Below, piece after piece: positions 50,265-60,933 of a stretch of 61,739 nucleotides of DNA. Source of the stretch: Tsukamurella asaccharolytica (lineage in GTDB: Bacteria > Actinomycetota > Actinomycetes > Mycobacteriales > Mycobacteriaceae); contig NZ_VIGW01000015.1 in NCBI RefSeq assembly GCF_007858435.1, positions 1 through 61,739 on the forward strand, given 5' to 3'. Each line of letters opens with the position of its first letter. The stretch's first letter is position 1. The position numbers were made by a program, and so were the translations under genes. The notes below the pieces were generated by a model that saw only the letters and a program-made list of their open reading frames with translations, did no database searches and was not told where the DNA came from.

Positions 50265-51480
50265 GAACGGACCTCCCCGTCTCCATCACGGATCGGCAGA
50301 CGCCCTCGTACTCGGCGATCGCGTGCGCGGCGCCCAGACGCTGCGCGGCGAAATCCTTAGCCGCCGCCCCACACGCTGCGGCCCGATCGACGTCCGCGGC
50401 CATGTCCAGGCAGGCGTCGACGAGTGCCTGAGGTCGCCCGGCGGGAACGACCGTTCCCGCGCCGGCCGCGTGCACTTCGGCCGACGTCGTGCTCCCCGCA
50501 TCGGTCGCCGCGACTACAGGACGCCCGCTGGCGAAATACGAGGTGAGCTTGCTCGGCACCGCCATCTCGGCGACGCCCGGTCGCTCGTTGACCAGTAGCA
50601 CGTCGGCGGCGCGCAGGGCGCACAGGAAGTCCTTCGGCGGAAGCGGATCCCGGAACTCGATCGACGCGACGCCCGCGGCGGACGCGACCAGATGATCGTG
50701 CTGATTGCCGCCCCCGACCAGGCTGAACCGCATCCGTAGGCCGCGTGCGTCCGCGATCCGCGCCGCCTCGACGACGTTCTCCAGGCCCTGCTTCATCCCC
50801 ATGTTCCCCGTGTGCAGGACGACGATCTCGTCGGGGCTCCACCCCAGCCCCGCGCGGACGGCGGCGACGTCGACGACGCCCGCGTCGGGTACGTGCGTCC
50901 AGTTGCGCACGGTGTTGATCCGGTGTGCCGGGATCCCGAGGGATGCCACCGTCGCCGCGAACCGGTCATGGATCACCACCACCCGGGAGGCTGCCGACAG
51001 AATCGCCCTCTCCAGCCGAGTGAGGGCTCCGGCAGCCGCGCTCAGGGCATCGGTCTCGCCCGCGCTCTTGCCGTACAGGTCTTGCACCACAACAACACTC
51101 GGCACCCTCCGCACATGGGCCGCGGCGACCACCGCCCCCGCCGCCAAGAGGGACGGGCTGACGGTGAGCACCACATCGGGCGAGTCCCAGCGCCGCGCTG
51201 CGACGAGGCGGCCGAAACTGAGCTCCATGCGGAGCCTGCCCCGCATGGAATGTCCTTGCGGGACGTAGTGCCCGATACGCCGCACGGTCGCACGTCCGAG
51301 ACGTTCGACGGAGCGCCCACGATAGCCGGGGATCTCACGCCACCCCGGGTAGTGCGGGAGTCCTGCGAGCACCTCGACCTCGTGTCCCCGGGCGGCGAGT
51401 CCCTCCGCGATCGCAGTCGTGTACGGCGCGATTCCCGTGACTTCTGGAGCGAAGTTCAGCCCTATGATGGTGATCCGCAT
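50257..51480 (-). CDS. Family 4 glycosyltransferase, WcaI/WbuB-like
   Basis: A 407-residue GT-B enzyme beginning MRITIIGLNFAPEVTGIAPY, like colanic-acid WcaI and fucosamine transferase WbuB. The donor region includes VLHTGNMGMKQGLENVVEAA and VPSKLTSYFASGRPVVAA. Beside gmd and fcl, it could transfer fucose. It starts 2 bp after fcl. Confidence 0.88.
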   Translation of the reverse strand: MRITIIGLNFAPEVTGIAPYTTAIAEGLAARGHEVEVLAGLPHYPGWREIPGYRGRSVERLGRATVRRIGHYVPQGHSMRGRLRMELSFGRLVAARRWDSPDVVLTVSPSLLAAGAVVAAAHVRRVPSVVVVQDLYGKSAGETDALSAAAGALTRLERAILSAASRVVVIHDRFAATVASLGIPAHRINTVRNWTHVPDAGVVDVAAVRAGLGWSPDEIVVLHTGNMGMKQGLENVVEAARIADARGLRMRFSLVGGGNQHDHLVASAAGVASIEFRDPLPPKDFLCALRAADVLLVNERPGVAEMAVPSKLTSYFASGRPVVAATDAGSTTSAEVHAAGAGTVVPAGRPQALVDACLDMAADVDRAAACGAAAKDFAAQRLGAAHAIAEYEGVCRSVMETGRSVHA

Positions 51481-51482
51481 AT

Positions 51483-52451
51483 TCAGGCCCGCACCAGATT
51501 CCGGTTGGCGGCGTACCACGCGACGGTCTCGTCGATACCGCTTTGCAGGGCGATGGTGCTCCGCCATCCCAGAGCCGCCAACGAGCGGACGTCGAGCACT
51601 TTGCGCGGAGTACCGTCCGGCTTGGTGGCGTCCCACCGGGTCGATCCCGTGTAGCCCGTCGCGCGCGCCACCATCGCCGCGATCTCGGCGATGGTGTGGT
51701 CGACGCCGGTGCCCACGTTGACCTGGGTGGCTCCATCGTAGGTCTCCAGCAGGTGCAGGCACGCGGCGGCCATGTCGTCGACGTGCAACAACTCCCTGCG
51801 CGGCGTGCCGCTCCCCCAGTTCACTACTTCGCCCGCACCGGTCTCGACGGCTTCTCGGTACCGACGGATGAGTGCCGGGAGCAGGTGACTGCCCTGCGGG
51901 TCGAAGTTGTCTCCGGGGCCGTAGAGGTTCGTCGGCATCGCGGAGATCCACGGCAGACCGTACTCGCGCCGGACTGACTGCACGCCGATGATGCCGGCGA
52001 TCTTGGCGATGGCGTAGGCGTCGTTGGTCGGTTCCAGCGTTCCCGTGAGGAGCGAGTCCTCCCGGATCGGCTGCTCCGCGTACTTGGGGTAGATGCACGA
52101 CGATCCGAGGAACAGCAGGCGAGGCACCCCGGCCGCGAGGGCACCGTCCATCACGTTGGTCTGGATACGCAGGTTGTCGGACAGGAATTCCACCGGCTCG
52201 GCGTTGTTCGCGGCGATACCGCCGACCCGCGCCGCTGCGAGGATGACCGTCCGAGGCCGTGCATCCGCGAGAAAGTCCATAGTGGCGCTGCGGTCACGCA
52301 GGTCCAGCTGAGCGCTGGTGTACCCGATGACGTTGGTGTGCCCCGCCCGGATGAGCGCTCGGACGATCGCAGACCCGACGAGTCCGCGGTGTCCCGCAAC
52401 GTAGACGAGCGCGTCTCGATCGAGGGGCCCCGGCGCGAACCGGCCGGTCAC
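51483..52451 (-). CDS. fcl: GDP-L-fucose synthase
   Basis: Epimerase/reductase turning GDP-4-keto-6-deoxymannose into GDP-L-fucose with NADPH. The 322-residue SDR protein has [34 protein letters not shown] and the catalytic Tyr and Lys in [10 protein letters not shown], with [12 protein letters not shown]. The start is GTG overlapping the gmd stop (GTGA). Confidence 0.94.
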   Translation of the reverse strand: MTGRFAPGPLDRDALVYVAGHRGLVGSAIVRALIRAGHTNVIGYTSAQLDLRDRSATMDFLADARPRTVILAAARVGGIAANNAEPVEFLSDNLRIQTNVMDGALAAGVPRLLFLGSSCIYPKYAEQPIREDSLLTGTLEPTNDAYAIAKIAGIIGVQSVRREYGLPWISAMPTNLYGPGDNFDPQGSHLLPALIRRYREAVETGAGEVVNWGSGTPRRELLHVDDMAAACLHLLETYDGATQVNVGTGVDHTIAEIAAMVARATGYTGSTRWDATKPDGTPRKVLDVRSLAALGWRSTIALQSGIDETVAWYAANRNLVRA

Positions 52452-53476
52452 GCGTGAGCTCCAGAGAAGACGGGCCGGTCGATCCATGGACGGCTGGCGC
52501 AGTCGAGCGCTGCGATGTCGGCGTCCACCATGATCTTCGCCAGTTCCTGCGCGTGCACCTGCGCCTTCCAGTCGAGTAGCTCCGCGGCACGGGTCGCGTC
52601 GCCGATCAGTGCGTCGACCTCCGTGGGGCGCAGGTAGCGCTCGTCGAACCGCACGTGACGCTCCCAGTCGAGACCCGCGTGCTCGAAGGCCGTCTCCAGG
52701 AACTCACGGACCGTGCACTGGACGCCCGTCGCCAGGACGAAGTCGTTCGGCTCGTCCACCTGCAACATCCGCCACATGCCCTCGACGTACTCCGGCGCGT
52801 AGCCCCAATCACGGATGGCGTCGAGGTTGCCCATGTACAGGTACTCCTCGAGTCCCGCCTTGATGCGGGCGACGGCGCGCGTGATCTTGCGGGTCACGAA
52901 GGTCTCGCCGCGCCGCGGGGACTCGTGGTTGAAGAGGATGCCATTGACTGCGAACATGTCGTACGCCTCGCGGTAGTTGCGGGTCATCCAGTAGGAGTAG
53001 ACCTTGGCGGCGCCGTAGGGCGAGCGCGGGTAGAACATCGTGTCTTCGTTCTGCGGAGGCGGTGTCGCGCCGAACATCTCCGACGTCGAAGCCTGGTAGT
53101 AGCGGCAGTCGATCTTCGACATCCGGACCGCTTCGAGGAGCCGGGTGGAGCCGATACCGGTGGTGTCGCCCGTGTGCTCCGGCTCATCGAAGCTGACCCG
53201 CACGTGCGACTGCGCGGCCAGGTTGTAGACCTCGGTCGGAGCCACGTCGGAGAGCAGCGTCACCAGGCGCGCGCCGTCACTGAGGTCGCCGTAGTGCAGG
53301 AACAGGCGGGCGTCCTTCTCGTGCGAGTCCTCGTAGAGGTGATCGATGCGTGCGGTGTTGAACGTGGACGCACGACGGATGATGCCGTGCACCTCGTAAC
53401 CCTTCGCGAGCAGGAGCTCGGCCAGGTACGAGCCGTCCTGGCCCGTGATACCGGTGATGAGTGCGGTTTTCGCCAT
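52448..53476 (-). CDS. gmd: GDP-mannose 4,6-dehydratase
   Basis: First committed step to GDP-L-fucose. The 342-residue SDR protein has [19 protein letters not shown], the catalytic TSEMFG and [10 protein letters not shown], and [19 protein letters not shown] with AAGGA upstream, 42 bp after the initiating transferase gene. The gene(s) for GDP-mannose itself are not in the window. Confidence 0.95.
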   Translation of the reverse strand: MAKTALITGITGQDGSYLAELLLAKGYEVHGIIRRASTFNTARIDHLYEDSHEKDARLFLHYGDLSDGARLVTLLSDVAPTEVYNLAAQSHVRVSFDEPEHTGDTTGIGSTRLLEAVRMSKIDCRYYQASTSEMFGATPPPQNEDTMFYPRSPYGAAKVYSYWMTRNYREAYDMFAVNGILFNHESPRRGETFVTRKITRAVARIKAGLEEYLYMGNLDAIRDWGYAPEYVEGMWRMLQVDEPNDFVLATGVQCTVREFLETAFEHAGLDWERHVRFDERYLRPTEVDALIGDATRAAELLDWKAQVHAQELAKIMVDADIAALDCASRPWIDRPVFSGAHA

Positions 53477-53518
53477 GGGATTGTCGTCCTTACTCGGGAA
53501 GCGGGGGGTGGGCGGCGG

Positions 53519-55018
53519 TCAGTACGCGCCGTGGTGGTCGCGGACGGCGCGGAAAGTGCGCCAGAGGATCTGGAGATCGGCTGCGAGGGACCAGTTCTCG
53601 ACGTAGCTCAGGTCGAGGTGCACCGTCTCCTCCCAGGAGAGGTTGCTGCGACCCGAGACCTGCCACAGGCCGGTCATGCCGGGGCGCACCAGCATCCGTT
53701 TCGTGGTGATCGCGTCGTACGCGGCGACTTCCGAGAGCAGCGGCGGCCTCGGTCCGACGAGGCTCATGGTGCCCCCGAGGACGTTGAACAACTGCGGCAG
53801 CTCGTCGATGCTGTAGCGGCGCAGCACTCGCCCCACCCGCGTGACGCGAGGGTCATCGCGAATCTTGAACAACACGCCGGCGGCCTCATTGCGGTCGGCG
53901 AGCTCGGCGAGCATCAGATCCGCGCCGACGACCATGGTGCGGAACTTCCACATGCCGAACGGCTTGTCCGCCAGCCCCATCCGCTCCGCGCGATAGAAGA
54001 TCGGACCTCCGTCGCCGAGCTTCACAGCAAGCGCAACCGCGACCAGCAGCGGCGCGAAGACGATCAGCAGGCCGCCTCCGAGTAGGAGGTCGAACGAGCG
54101 CTTCATCGTCGTGGTCGCCCGCAGGTACCGCGGCCGTTCGATGTGCATCAGAGGCAGACCGGCATCGGAGCGAAATGTCACGCGGGGACCCGCGACAGTC
54201 AGCATCTCCGGTGCCACCATGAGGTCGATGTGCAGTTCGTCGAGCCGCCACATGAGCTCGCGCATAGCGGCGACCTCGAGCGCATCGATCGCCGTGAGTG
54301 CGACCGCACTCTCCTCGCGCCCCCGAAGTGCCGCGAGCCCCGCCTCGAGGTCGGGGAAGACGATCGGCATGTCGTCACGGAAGGGCATGCGGTCGGCAGT
54401 GTCCGAGAGGACCACCCCCTCCACGCGATACCCGCGATCGGGGTTCGCTCGCACAGAGGTGAGGAACCTCCGCGCGGACGCGGTGTCGCCGAGTACCAGC
54501 AACGAGGTCGTGAGGCGTCCCGAACGACGCTCGGCGCTCACCCTGCGCCGCCATACCGTCCGGGACGCGAGCAGGCCCGCGATTCCCAGTCCGAAGGCCA
54601 ACGCCCAGTAGCCACGGGCGAAGACGAAGTTCGTGGCCATGCCCGCGAGTGCCAGGCAGCCGACGAGACCGAGACTGCCGGTCAACACGCTGTTGTACTC
54701 GGCCACCGCGGACCCGATGACCCGTTCGTCATCCGCCTGGGACAGGTGCAATGCCAGTTTCCACAACACGATGAGCGCAAGGGAGAAGACGAGCAGCGGG
54801 ACCTGCGTCGAGGCGAAGGGCGCGAACGGATCGCCGCCGAAGCGAACCACCTGGGCGGCCAGGACCGCCGCCGTGATGACGGCAGTATCCGCCGTACGCA
54901 CTCGCTGAACGTGCCGCACCCTGCCGGCATTAGGGCGCGCCAGCACCGCACGGCCGGTGTTCGGCTCTGCCGATCCCGCGCCGACGAGGCGACGAATGAC
55001 GACCATCCACTCCCCCAC
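53519..55018 (-). CDS. Polyprenyl-phosphate sugar-1-phosphate transferase (initiating, WbaP/CpsE-like)
   Basis: A 499-residue membrane enzyme that starts repeat-unit synthesis by moving a sugar-1-phosphate to undecaprenyl (or decaprenyl) phosphate. Four N-terminal transmembrane helices (about 45-155), a CoA-binding-like domain (TTSLLVLGDTASARRFL), then the catalytic transferase domain from residue 306 (KRSFDLLLGGGLLIV; MWKFRTMVVGAD; IDELPQLFNVLGGTMSLVGP). First gene of the 15-gene operon. GTG 55018 and ATG 55006 are both possible starts; GGGGAG lies 3 nt before the ATG. Confidence 0.9.
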   Translation of the reverse strand: MGEWMVVIRRLVGAGSAEPNTGRAVLARPNAGRVRHVQRVRTADTAVITAAVLAAQVVRFGGDPFAPFASTQVPLLVFSLALIVLWKLALHLSQADDERVIGSAVAEYNSVLTGSLGLVGCLALAGMATNFVFARGYWALAFGLGIAGLLASRTVWRRRVSAERRSGRLTTSLLVLGDTASARRFLTSVRANPDRGYRVEGVVLSDTADRMPFRDDMPIVFPDLEAGLAALRGREESAVALTAIDALEVAAMRELMWRLDELHIDLMVAPEMLTVAGPRVTFRSDAGLPLMHIERPRYLRATTTMKRSFDLLLGGGLLIVFAPLLVAVALAVKLGDGGPIFYRAERMGLADKPFGMWKFRTMVVGADLMLAELADRNEAAGVLFKIRDDPRVTRVGRVLRRYSIDELPQLFNVLGGTMSLVGPRPPLLSEVAAYDAITTKRMLVRPGMTGLWQVSGRSNLSWEETVHLDLSYVENWSLAADLQILWRTFRAVRDHHGAY

Positions 55019-55471
55019 TTCTTGAAGGACAAAAGAATACGAAGGCCATTTACTCAGCCGTCGTATCTCACACTAGGGCGGCAATGTTACAACGAAATTC
55101 CCACGACTTTCGCGGACGATGAACGAATCATCCGAACGAATCACATACACGGAAACCGCATAAGCCGACACCGGTTGCGAATGGAGTCGCGTTCATACTT
55201 AGTGCAATACAACCGGCCGCAGACGTTGACGATCCGCGATCGAAGTCCGTTTTAGGCGAAACCGCGAGGCCTATATTGTTATTGCAAAGCCTGTTCGTTT
55301 GAAATCCCATCCTGCAATGAATTGCAATCCAACAACTCGGACACGAATAATTCTGACGTCGAGTAAGAATCGTCGGGCGAGCGCATGGGCGAATCGCCCG
55401 ATTCGTTGAATCGAGTGCACACTCCAGAACGGCGTACGGAAATCAACGGTTCGACTCCCGACAGCGAGAAA
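55019..55471. other. AT-richer upstream region of the exopolysaccharide operon
   Basis: About 450 bp with no convincing gene and visibly lower GC than its surroundings. It contains a minus-strand -10-like TATTCT (55039-55034) 16 bp before the operon's first possible start, and a 16-bp palindrome CGAATCGCCCGATTCG at 55390-55405. Such a long, AT-richer leader may hold regulator or silencer binding sites (for example Lsr2-like), or be an insertion scar. Confidence 0.5.
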
Positions 55472-55499
55472 CCCCGCCCCGTTGGTGGACGGGGCGGGG
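55472..55499 (-). terminator. Intrinsic terminator after aroB
   Basis: An 11-bp perfect stem CCCCGCCCCGT / ACGGGGCGGGG with a 6-base loop, followed on the minus strand by TTTCTC. It lies 21 bp after the aroB stop and ends the aroC-aroK-aroB transcript. Confidence 0.85.
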
Positions 55500-55520
55500 C
55501 CGATTAGCGGGGTAAGCGTG

Positions 55521-56633
<1,113 letters not shown>

Positions 56634-56636
56634 CTA

Positions 56637-57254
56637 CTACTCCGATCGGTTCTTGCTGGACGTGCGCAGGACGGTGGGCAGCTTGGGCCACGGGCCGCGC
56701 CGTTCGCGCCCGGGCGCGGTGTCCTTGAGGCGCCGCTGCACCTGCCGGACGACCGACGACGGCGCGCGCCCCACGGTGGAAACGCGGATCGTCGCGAGTT
56801 CACGGTAGATCGGCGTGCGCCGCGCCATCAGGGCGCGGTACGCCGCGGCGGGGTCGTCGCCCGTGAGGAGCGGCCGGTTCGACGCGGCCGGGTTCACCGT
56901 GCGGCGGATCCCCTCCTCCTCGGTCAGCTCGAGGTAGACGACCTGGTGCCGGCGGAGCAGGGCGCGGGTCGTCGGAGAGAGCACGGCGCCGCCACCGAGG
57001 GAGACGACTCCGGGGTGGCGCGCGACGACGTCGGCGACGACCTGCTCCTCGATGCCACGGAAGGCGGCATCGCCGTCGCCCGCGAAGATCTGCGGGATGG
57101 ACCGGCCCTCGCGGCGCTCGATCTCCTCGTCGACGTCGAGGAACTCGACTCGGAGGGCCCGCGCGAGTCGACGACCAATGGTCGTCTTCCCCGCCCCGGG
57201 CGGGCCGATCAGGATCGCCGCGGGCCCCGGCTCGCGGCCGGACGCGGTGCCCAT
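56637..57254 (-). CDS. aroK: Shikimate kinase
   Basis: Phosphorylates shikimate at O3. The 205-residue P-loop kinase has GPPGAGKTT (17-25), FLDVDEEIERREGRSI, the shikimate-binding FRGIEEQV and SLGGGAVL, and the adenine-side R-x3-Y. The C-terminus is about 30 residues longer and basic (LKDTAPGRERRGPWPKLP). Its ATG shares a base with the aroC stop (TGATG); it ends in two TAG codons. Confidence 0.95.
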   Translation of the reverse strand: MGTASGREPGPAAILIGPPGAGKTTIGRRLARALRVEFLDVDEEIERREGRSIPQIFAGDGDAAFRGIEEQVVADVVARHPGVVSLGGGAVLSPTTRALLRRHQVVYLELTEEEGIRRTVNPAASNRPLLTGDDPAAAYRALMARRTPIYRELATIRVSTVGRAPSSVVRQVQRRLKDTAPGRERRGPWPKLPTVLRTSSKNRSE

Positions 57255-58468
57255 CAGATCGCCTCGGGCGCCACCCGCTGCAACCGCGCCGCCACCTGCT
57301 CGGAGTACCGCTCGATGTTGCTGCGGGTCTCGGCGAGGCTGTCGCCGCCGAACTTCTCGAGCGCCGCCTGCGCGACGACCAGCGCCACCATGGCCTCGGC
57401 CACCACGCCGGCGGCGGGCACGGCGCAGACGTCGCTGCGCTGATGGATCGCCACGGCCTCGGTGCCGGTCTGCAGGTCGACGGTGCGCAGCGCGCGCGGC
57501 ACCGTGGAGATCGGCTTCATCGCCGCGCGCACGCGCAACTCCTCGCCGTTGGTCATGCCGCCCTCGACGCCGCCCGCGCGGTTGGTCGAGCGGAGCACGC
57601 CACCCTGATCGGGCAGCATCTCGTCGTGCGCCGCGCTGCCGCGGCGGCGGGCGGTCTCGAAGCCATCGCCGACCTCGACCCCCTTGATCGCCTGGATGCC
57701 CATGAGCGCGGCGGCCAGCCGCGCATCGAGGCGGCTCTCCCCCGAGGCGACGGAGCCGATGCCCACCGGCAGCCCCGTGACCACGACCTCGACGACGCCG
57801 CCGAGGGTGTCCCCATCCTTCTTGGCGGCCTCGATCTCGGCGATCATCGACTGCTCCGCCGCCTCGCCGAAGGCGCGGACGGGCGAGGCGTCGATCCGGT
57901 CGAGGTCGGCACCCGACGGGGTCGGGCCGGCGTAGGGCTCGGACGCGCCGATGGAGATGACATGACTGACCACCTCCGCGCCGAAGGCCTGGCGCAGGAA
58001 GTTCCGGGCGACGGTGCCGGCGGCGACGCGGGCCGCCGTCTCGCGCGCGCTCGCGCGCTCCAGGACGGGACGGGCGTCGTCGAAACCGTATTTGAGCATC
58101 CCCGAGAAGTCGGCGTGGCCGGGCCGCGGCCGGGTGAGCGGCGCGTTGCGGGCCATGCCGTCGAGCAGCTCCTGGTCGACCGGGTCGGCCGACATGACCT
58201 GCTCCCACTTCGGCCACTCGGTGTTGCCGATCTCGATCGCGACGGGGCCCGCCTGGGTGCGGCCGTGCCGGACACCACCGAGGATGGTGACCTTGTCGGC
58301 CTCGAACTTCATCCGCGCACCGCGGCCGTAACCGAGGCGCCGCCGCGCCAACTGGGCGGCGATGTCCGACGACGTGACCTCGACGCCCGCGACCATGCCC
58401 TCCACGAGGGCCACGAGGGCGGGGCCGTGCGATTCTCCTGCGGTCATCCAGCGCAACACGGGTCCCAT
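57254..58468 (-). CDS. aroC: Chorismate synthase
   Basis: Last common shikimate step, forming chorismate from EPSP with reduced FMN. The 404-residue protein has [35 protein letters not shown], the FMN-site [14 protein letters not shown] and [15 protein letters not shown] start it at ATG 58468; ATG 58471 and a GTG at 58459 (matching the M. tuberculosis N-terminus) are also possible. First gene of aroC-aroK-aroB. Confidence 0.95.
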   Translation of the reverse strand: MGPVLRWMTAGESHGPALVALVEGMVAGVEVTSSDIAAQLARRRLGYGRGARMKFEADKVTILGGVRHGRTQAGPVAIEIGNTEWPKWEQVMSADPVDQELLDGMARNAPLTRPRPGHADFSGMLKYGFDDARPVLERASARETAARVAAGTVARNFLRQAFGAEVVSHVISIGASEPYAGPTPSGADLDRIDASPVRAFGEAAEQSMIAEIEAAKKDGDTLGGVVEVVVTGLPVGIGSVASGESRLDARLAAALMGIQAIKGVEVGDGFETARRRGSAAHDEMLPDQGGVLRSTNRAGGVEGGMTNGEELRVRAAMKPISTVPRALRTVDLQTGTEAVAIHQRSDVCAVPAAGVVAEAMVALVVAQAALEKFGGDSLAETRSNIERYSEQVAARLQRVAPEAI

Positions 58469-58526
58469 CATCCCAGATCGCCCCGTCGAACCGTGAGTTC
58501 GGGTAGCCGAAACCACGTTCGCAGGC

Positions 58527-58532
58527 TATGGT
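58527..58532 (+). promoter_or_regulatory. -10 box for a leaderless small membrane-protein gene
   Basis: TATGGT ends 7 bp before ATG 58540, the spacing expected for a leaderless transcript. No ribosome binding site is seen for that ATG. Confidence 0.45.
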
Positions 58533-58539
58533 GAACTTC

Positions 58540-58791
58540 ATGACCACCTTCACCGCATCTTCGACTGCCGACCGCCGTGGCCACGCGCAACGGTCCACCG
58601 TCGACGTCTTCGGTGTCGCGTGGCCCCGCTACAAGGCGGAGGCACTGGTCGCCGCGCTGGTCGTTCTGGCCCTCGGCGCGGTGCTCACCCTGGCCACCGG
58701 CGCGGCCTCCTTCGCGCCCGCGGTGCTCACCGCCACCGGCGTCGGGGTCGTGGTGTGGTGGATCGCCCGCGCGGTGCACGCCCACCCCTGA
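58540..58791 (+). CDS. Small membrane protein
   Basis: An 83-residue protein with two predicted transmembrane helices (ALVAALVVLALGAVLTLAT and LTATGVGVVVWWIARAV) joined by a short turn, and a hydrophilic N-terminus of about 30 residues. I do not recognise the family. The leaderless-type promoter and position divergent from aroC support a real gene. Alternative start: ATG 58528. Confidence 0.6.
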   Translation: MTTFTASSTADRRGHAQRSTVDVFGVAWPRYKAEALVAALVVLALGAVLTLATGAASFAPAVLTATGVGVVVWWIARAVHAHP

Positions 58792-58820
58792 GCGGCCGCA
58801 TGACCAGCTGCTGCGCCTGA

Positions 58821-59339
58821 TCAACGCAGCGCGGATGAATAGTCGTTCGACTCGAACGGCCCGGTTCCCACCATCATGATCGCGTCCGCCGCGGCGTCCA
58901 TCGCTGCGGAATCGCCACCGAGATCAGCGCGCGAATGAACGATCAGCGCCGACGCCGACACCGCGAGTTCCCCACCGACGAAGGCGCCCATTTCGAAGGT
59001 GAGAAGGTCGGTGCCGGCCTTCTGGATGTGCGACACGAGAGTGGTTCCGATGCTCACGGTGTCCCCGATCCGCAGCGGGCGCACATAGGCGAACTCCTGA
59101 GCCGCGTGTACGACCATCGAGAGGTTGCACTCGGGGATCACCTGGCTGATGATCGTCGCGAGCTTCTGCAGCAACGGCGCGGCCAGCAGGGTTCCCGGTA
59201 CCGGGCAGTCATCGGCGAGGATTCCGGCCGAGGCGTAGTCGACGTGCGGAGATCGCACCGCCCGGGCGAACGCCTTCACACCGTCATGCGAGACACTGTA
59301 CGTATCGGGAAACCAGTGTTCCCACTTCGTGGCTGACAC
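58821..59339 (-). CDS. Hot-dog fold protein, MaoC/FAS1-type dehydratase N-terminal-like
   Basis: A 172-residue protein resembling HadA-like hydroxyacyl dehydratase subunits: KWEHWFPDTYSVSHDGVKAFARAV at the start, CPVPGTLLAAPLLQ, and AAQEFAYVRPLRIGDTV with FEMGAFVGGELAVSASALIV. I saw no catalytic D-x4-H pair, so it may need a partner or bind acyl-CoA only. The start is GTG 59339, because GAGGAG lies 7 nt upstream; ATG 59354 sits before that site. It stands 50 bp after ahcY. Confidence 0.75.
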   Translation of the reverse strand: MSATKWEHWFPDTYSVSHDGVKAFARAVRSPHVDYASAGILADDCPVPGTLLAAPLLQKLATIISQVIPECNLSMVVHAAQEFAYVRPLRIGDTVSIGTTLVSHIQKAGTDLLTFEMGAFVGGELAVSASALIVHSRADLGGDSAAMDAAADAIMMVGTGPFESNDYSSALR

Positions 59340-59389
59340 CAGGCGACTCCTCATCTCTGGACAGTTGATCGGCTCGGCAGCAGTGGCGT

Positions 59390-60880
59390 TCAGTAGCGGT
59401 AGTGCTCGGGCTTGTACGGGCCCTCGACGTCGACGCCGATGTACTCGGCCTGCTCCTTGGTGAGCTTGGTCAGCGTGCCACCCAGCGCCTCGACGTGGAT
59501 CTTCGCGACCTTCTCATCGAGGTGCTTGGGCAGCCGGTAGACCTCGTTGTCGTACTCGTCCGGCTTGGTCCACAACTCGACCTGCGCGATCACCTGATTG
59601 CTGAAGCTGTTGGACATCACGAACGACGGGTGGCCGGTCGCGTTGCCCAGGTTCAGCAGCCGCCCCTCCGACAGCACCACGATCGACTTACCCGTATCAC
59701 CGAACGTCCACTGATCCACCTGCGGCTTGATGTTCAGGCGCACCGCACCCGACCTCTCCAGCCCCGCCATGTCGATCTCGTTGTCGAAGTGACCGATATT
59801 GCCCAGGATCGCGTGATCCTTCATCGCCTTCATGTGCTCGAGCAGGATGATGTCCTTGTTGCCCGTCGAGGTGATCACGATGTCCGCATCACCGATCGCC
59901 TGCTCGACAGTCACCACGTCGAAACCGTCCATCAGCGCCTGCAGCGCATTGATGGGGTCGATCTCGGTGACCTGCACCCGCGCGCCCTGGCCGGCCAGCG
60001 ACTCGGCGCAGCCCTTACCCACGTCGCCGTAGCCGGTGATCAGCACCTTCTTGCCACCGATCAACACATCGGTGCCGCGGTTGATGCCGTCGATCAGCGA
60101 GTGGCGGGTGCCGTACTTGTTGTCGAACTTGCTCTTGGTGACCGAATCGTTGACGTTGATCGCCGGGAACGCCAACTCACCCGCGGCCGCGAACTGATAC
60201 AGCCGCAGCACACCGGTGGTGGTCTCCTCGGTCACGCCCTTCACCGACTCCGCGATCTTCGACCACTTGGTCGCGTCCTTGGCCAGCGACTCACGCAACA
60301 GGGCCAAAAACACCTGGTACTCGGCGCTATCGGCATCCTCATCGGTGGGCGGGACGACGCCGGCGGCCTCGAACTGCGCGCCGCGCAGCACCAACATGGT
60401 GGCGTCGCCACCGTCGTCGAGGATCATATTGGCGGGGCGCTCGACCCCATCCTTGGCCGGCCAGGTGAGCATCTGCTCGGCCGCCCACCAGTACTCCTCC
60501 AGGGTCTCGCCCTTCCACGCGAAGACGGGCACGCCCTGCGGCGCCTCGACGGTGCCGTGCGGGCCGACGACGACGGCCGCGGCGGCCTCGTCCTGGGTGG
60601 AGAAGATGTTGCAGGAGGCCCAGCGGACCTCGGCGCCGAGCTCCACGAGGGTCTCGATGAGCACCGCGGTCTGCACCGTCATATGCAACGAACCCGAGAT
60701 CCGCGCACCCTGCAGCGGCTTGACGTCGGCGTACTCACGACGCAACGCCATCAGACCCGGCATCTCATGCTCAGCCAGCCTCAGCTGCTTGCGGCCCGCC
60801 TCCGCGAGAGAGAGATCAGCGACCTTGAAGTCGATTCCATTCGCCGTATCCGACTGCAGGTCACCAGTTGTGCGTGTCAT
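59390..60880 (-). CDS. ahcY: S-adenosylhomocysteine hydrolase
   Basis: Splits S-adenosylhomocysteine into homocysteine and adenosine, completing the SAM cycle. The 496-residue NAD enzyme is of the long mycobacterial type with the insertion around [20 protein letters not shown]. Visible motifs: [39 protein letters not shown], the NAD loop GYGDVGKG and the C-terminal KPEHYRY. GAAGGA precedes the ATG. It lies 53 bp after metK, forming a methionine-cycle pair. Confidence 0.96.
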   Translation of the reverse strand: MTRTTGDLQSDTANGIDFKVADLSLAEAGRKQLRLAEHEMPGLMALRREYADVKPLQGARISGSLHMTVQTAVLIETLVELGAEVRWASCNIFSTQDEAAAAVVVGPHGTVEAPQGVPVFAWKGETLEEYWWAAEQMLTWPAKDGVERPANMILDDGGDATMLVLRGAQFEAAGVVPPTDEDADSAEYQVFLALLRESLAKDATKWSKIAESVKGVTEETTTGVLRLYQFAAAGELAFPAINVNDSVTKSKFDNKYGTRHSLIDGINRGTDVLIGGKKVLITGYGDVGKGCAESLAGQGARVQVTEIDPINALQALMDGFDVVTVEQAIGDADIVITSTGNKDIILLEHMKAMKDHAILGNIGHFDNEIDMAGLERSGAVRLNIKPQVDQWTFGDTGKSIVVLSEGRLLNLGNATGHPSFVMSNSFSNQVIAQVELWTKPDEYDNEVYRLPKHLDEKVAKIHVEALGGTLTKLTKEQAEYIGVDVEGPYKPEHYRY

Positions 60881-60933
60881 GACTATCCTTCTTCCGGTGC
60901 TGGGGGGGAACCTGACAGGGTGCGTTTTCTCTG

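Noticed and set aside
55445-55465. A GGTTCGACTCCC stretch resembling a tRNA T-arm, considered as an attachment site or tRNA remnant.
   Set aside because: The flanks do not form the five-base-pair T-stem and no other tRNA part is present nearby.
60881-60933. SAH or SAM riboswitch before ahcY.
   Set aside because: Only 53 bp lie between metK and ahcY and no riboswitch-like stem set is visible.
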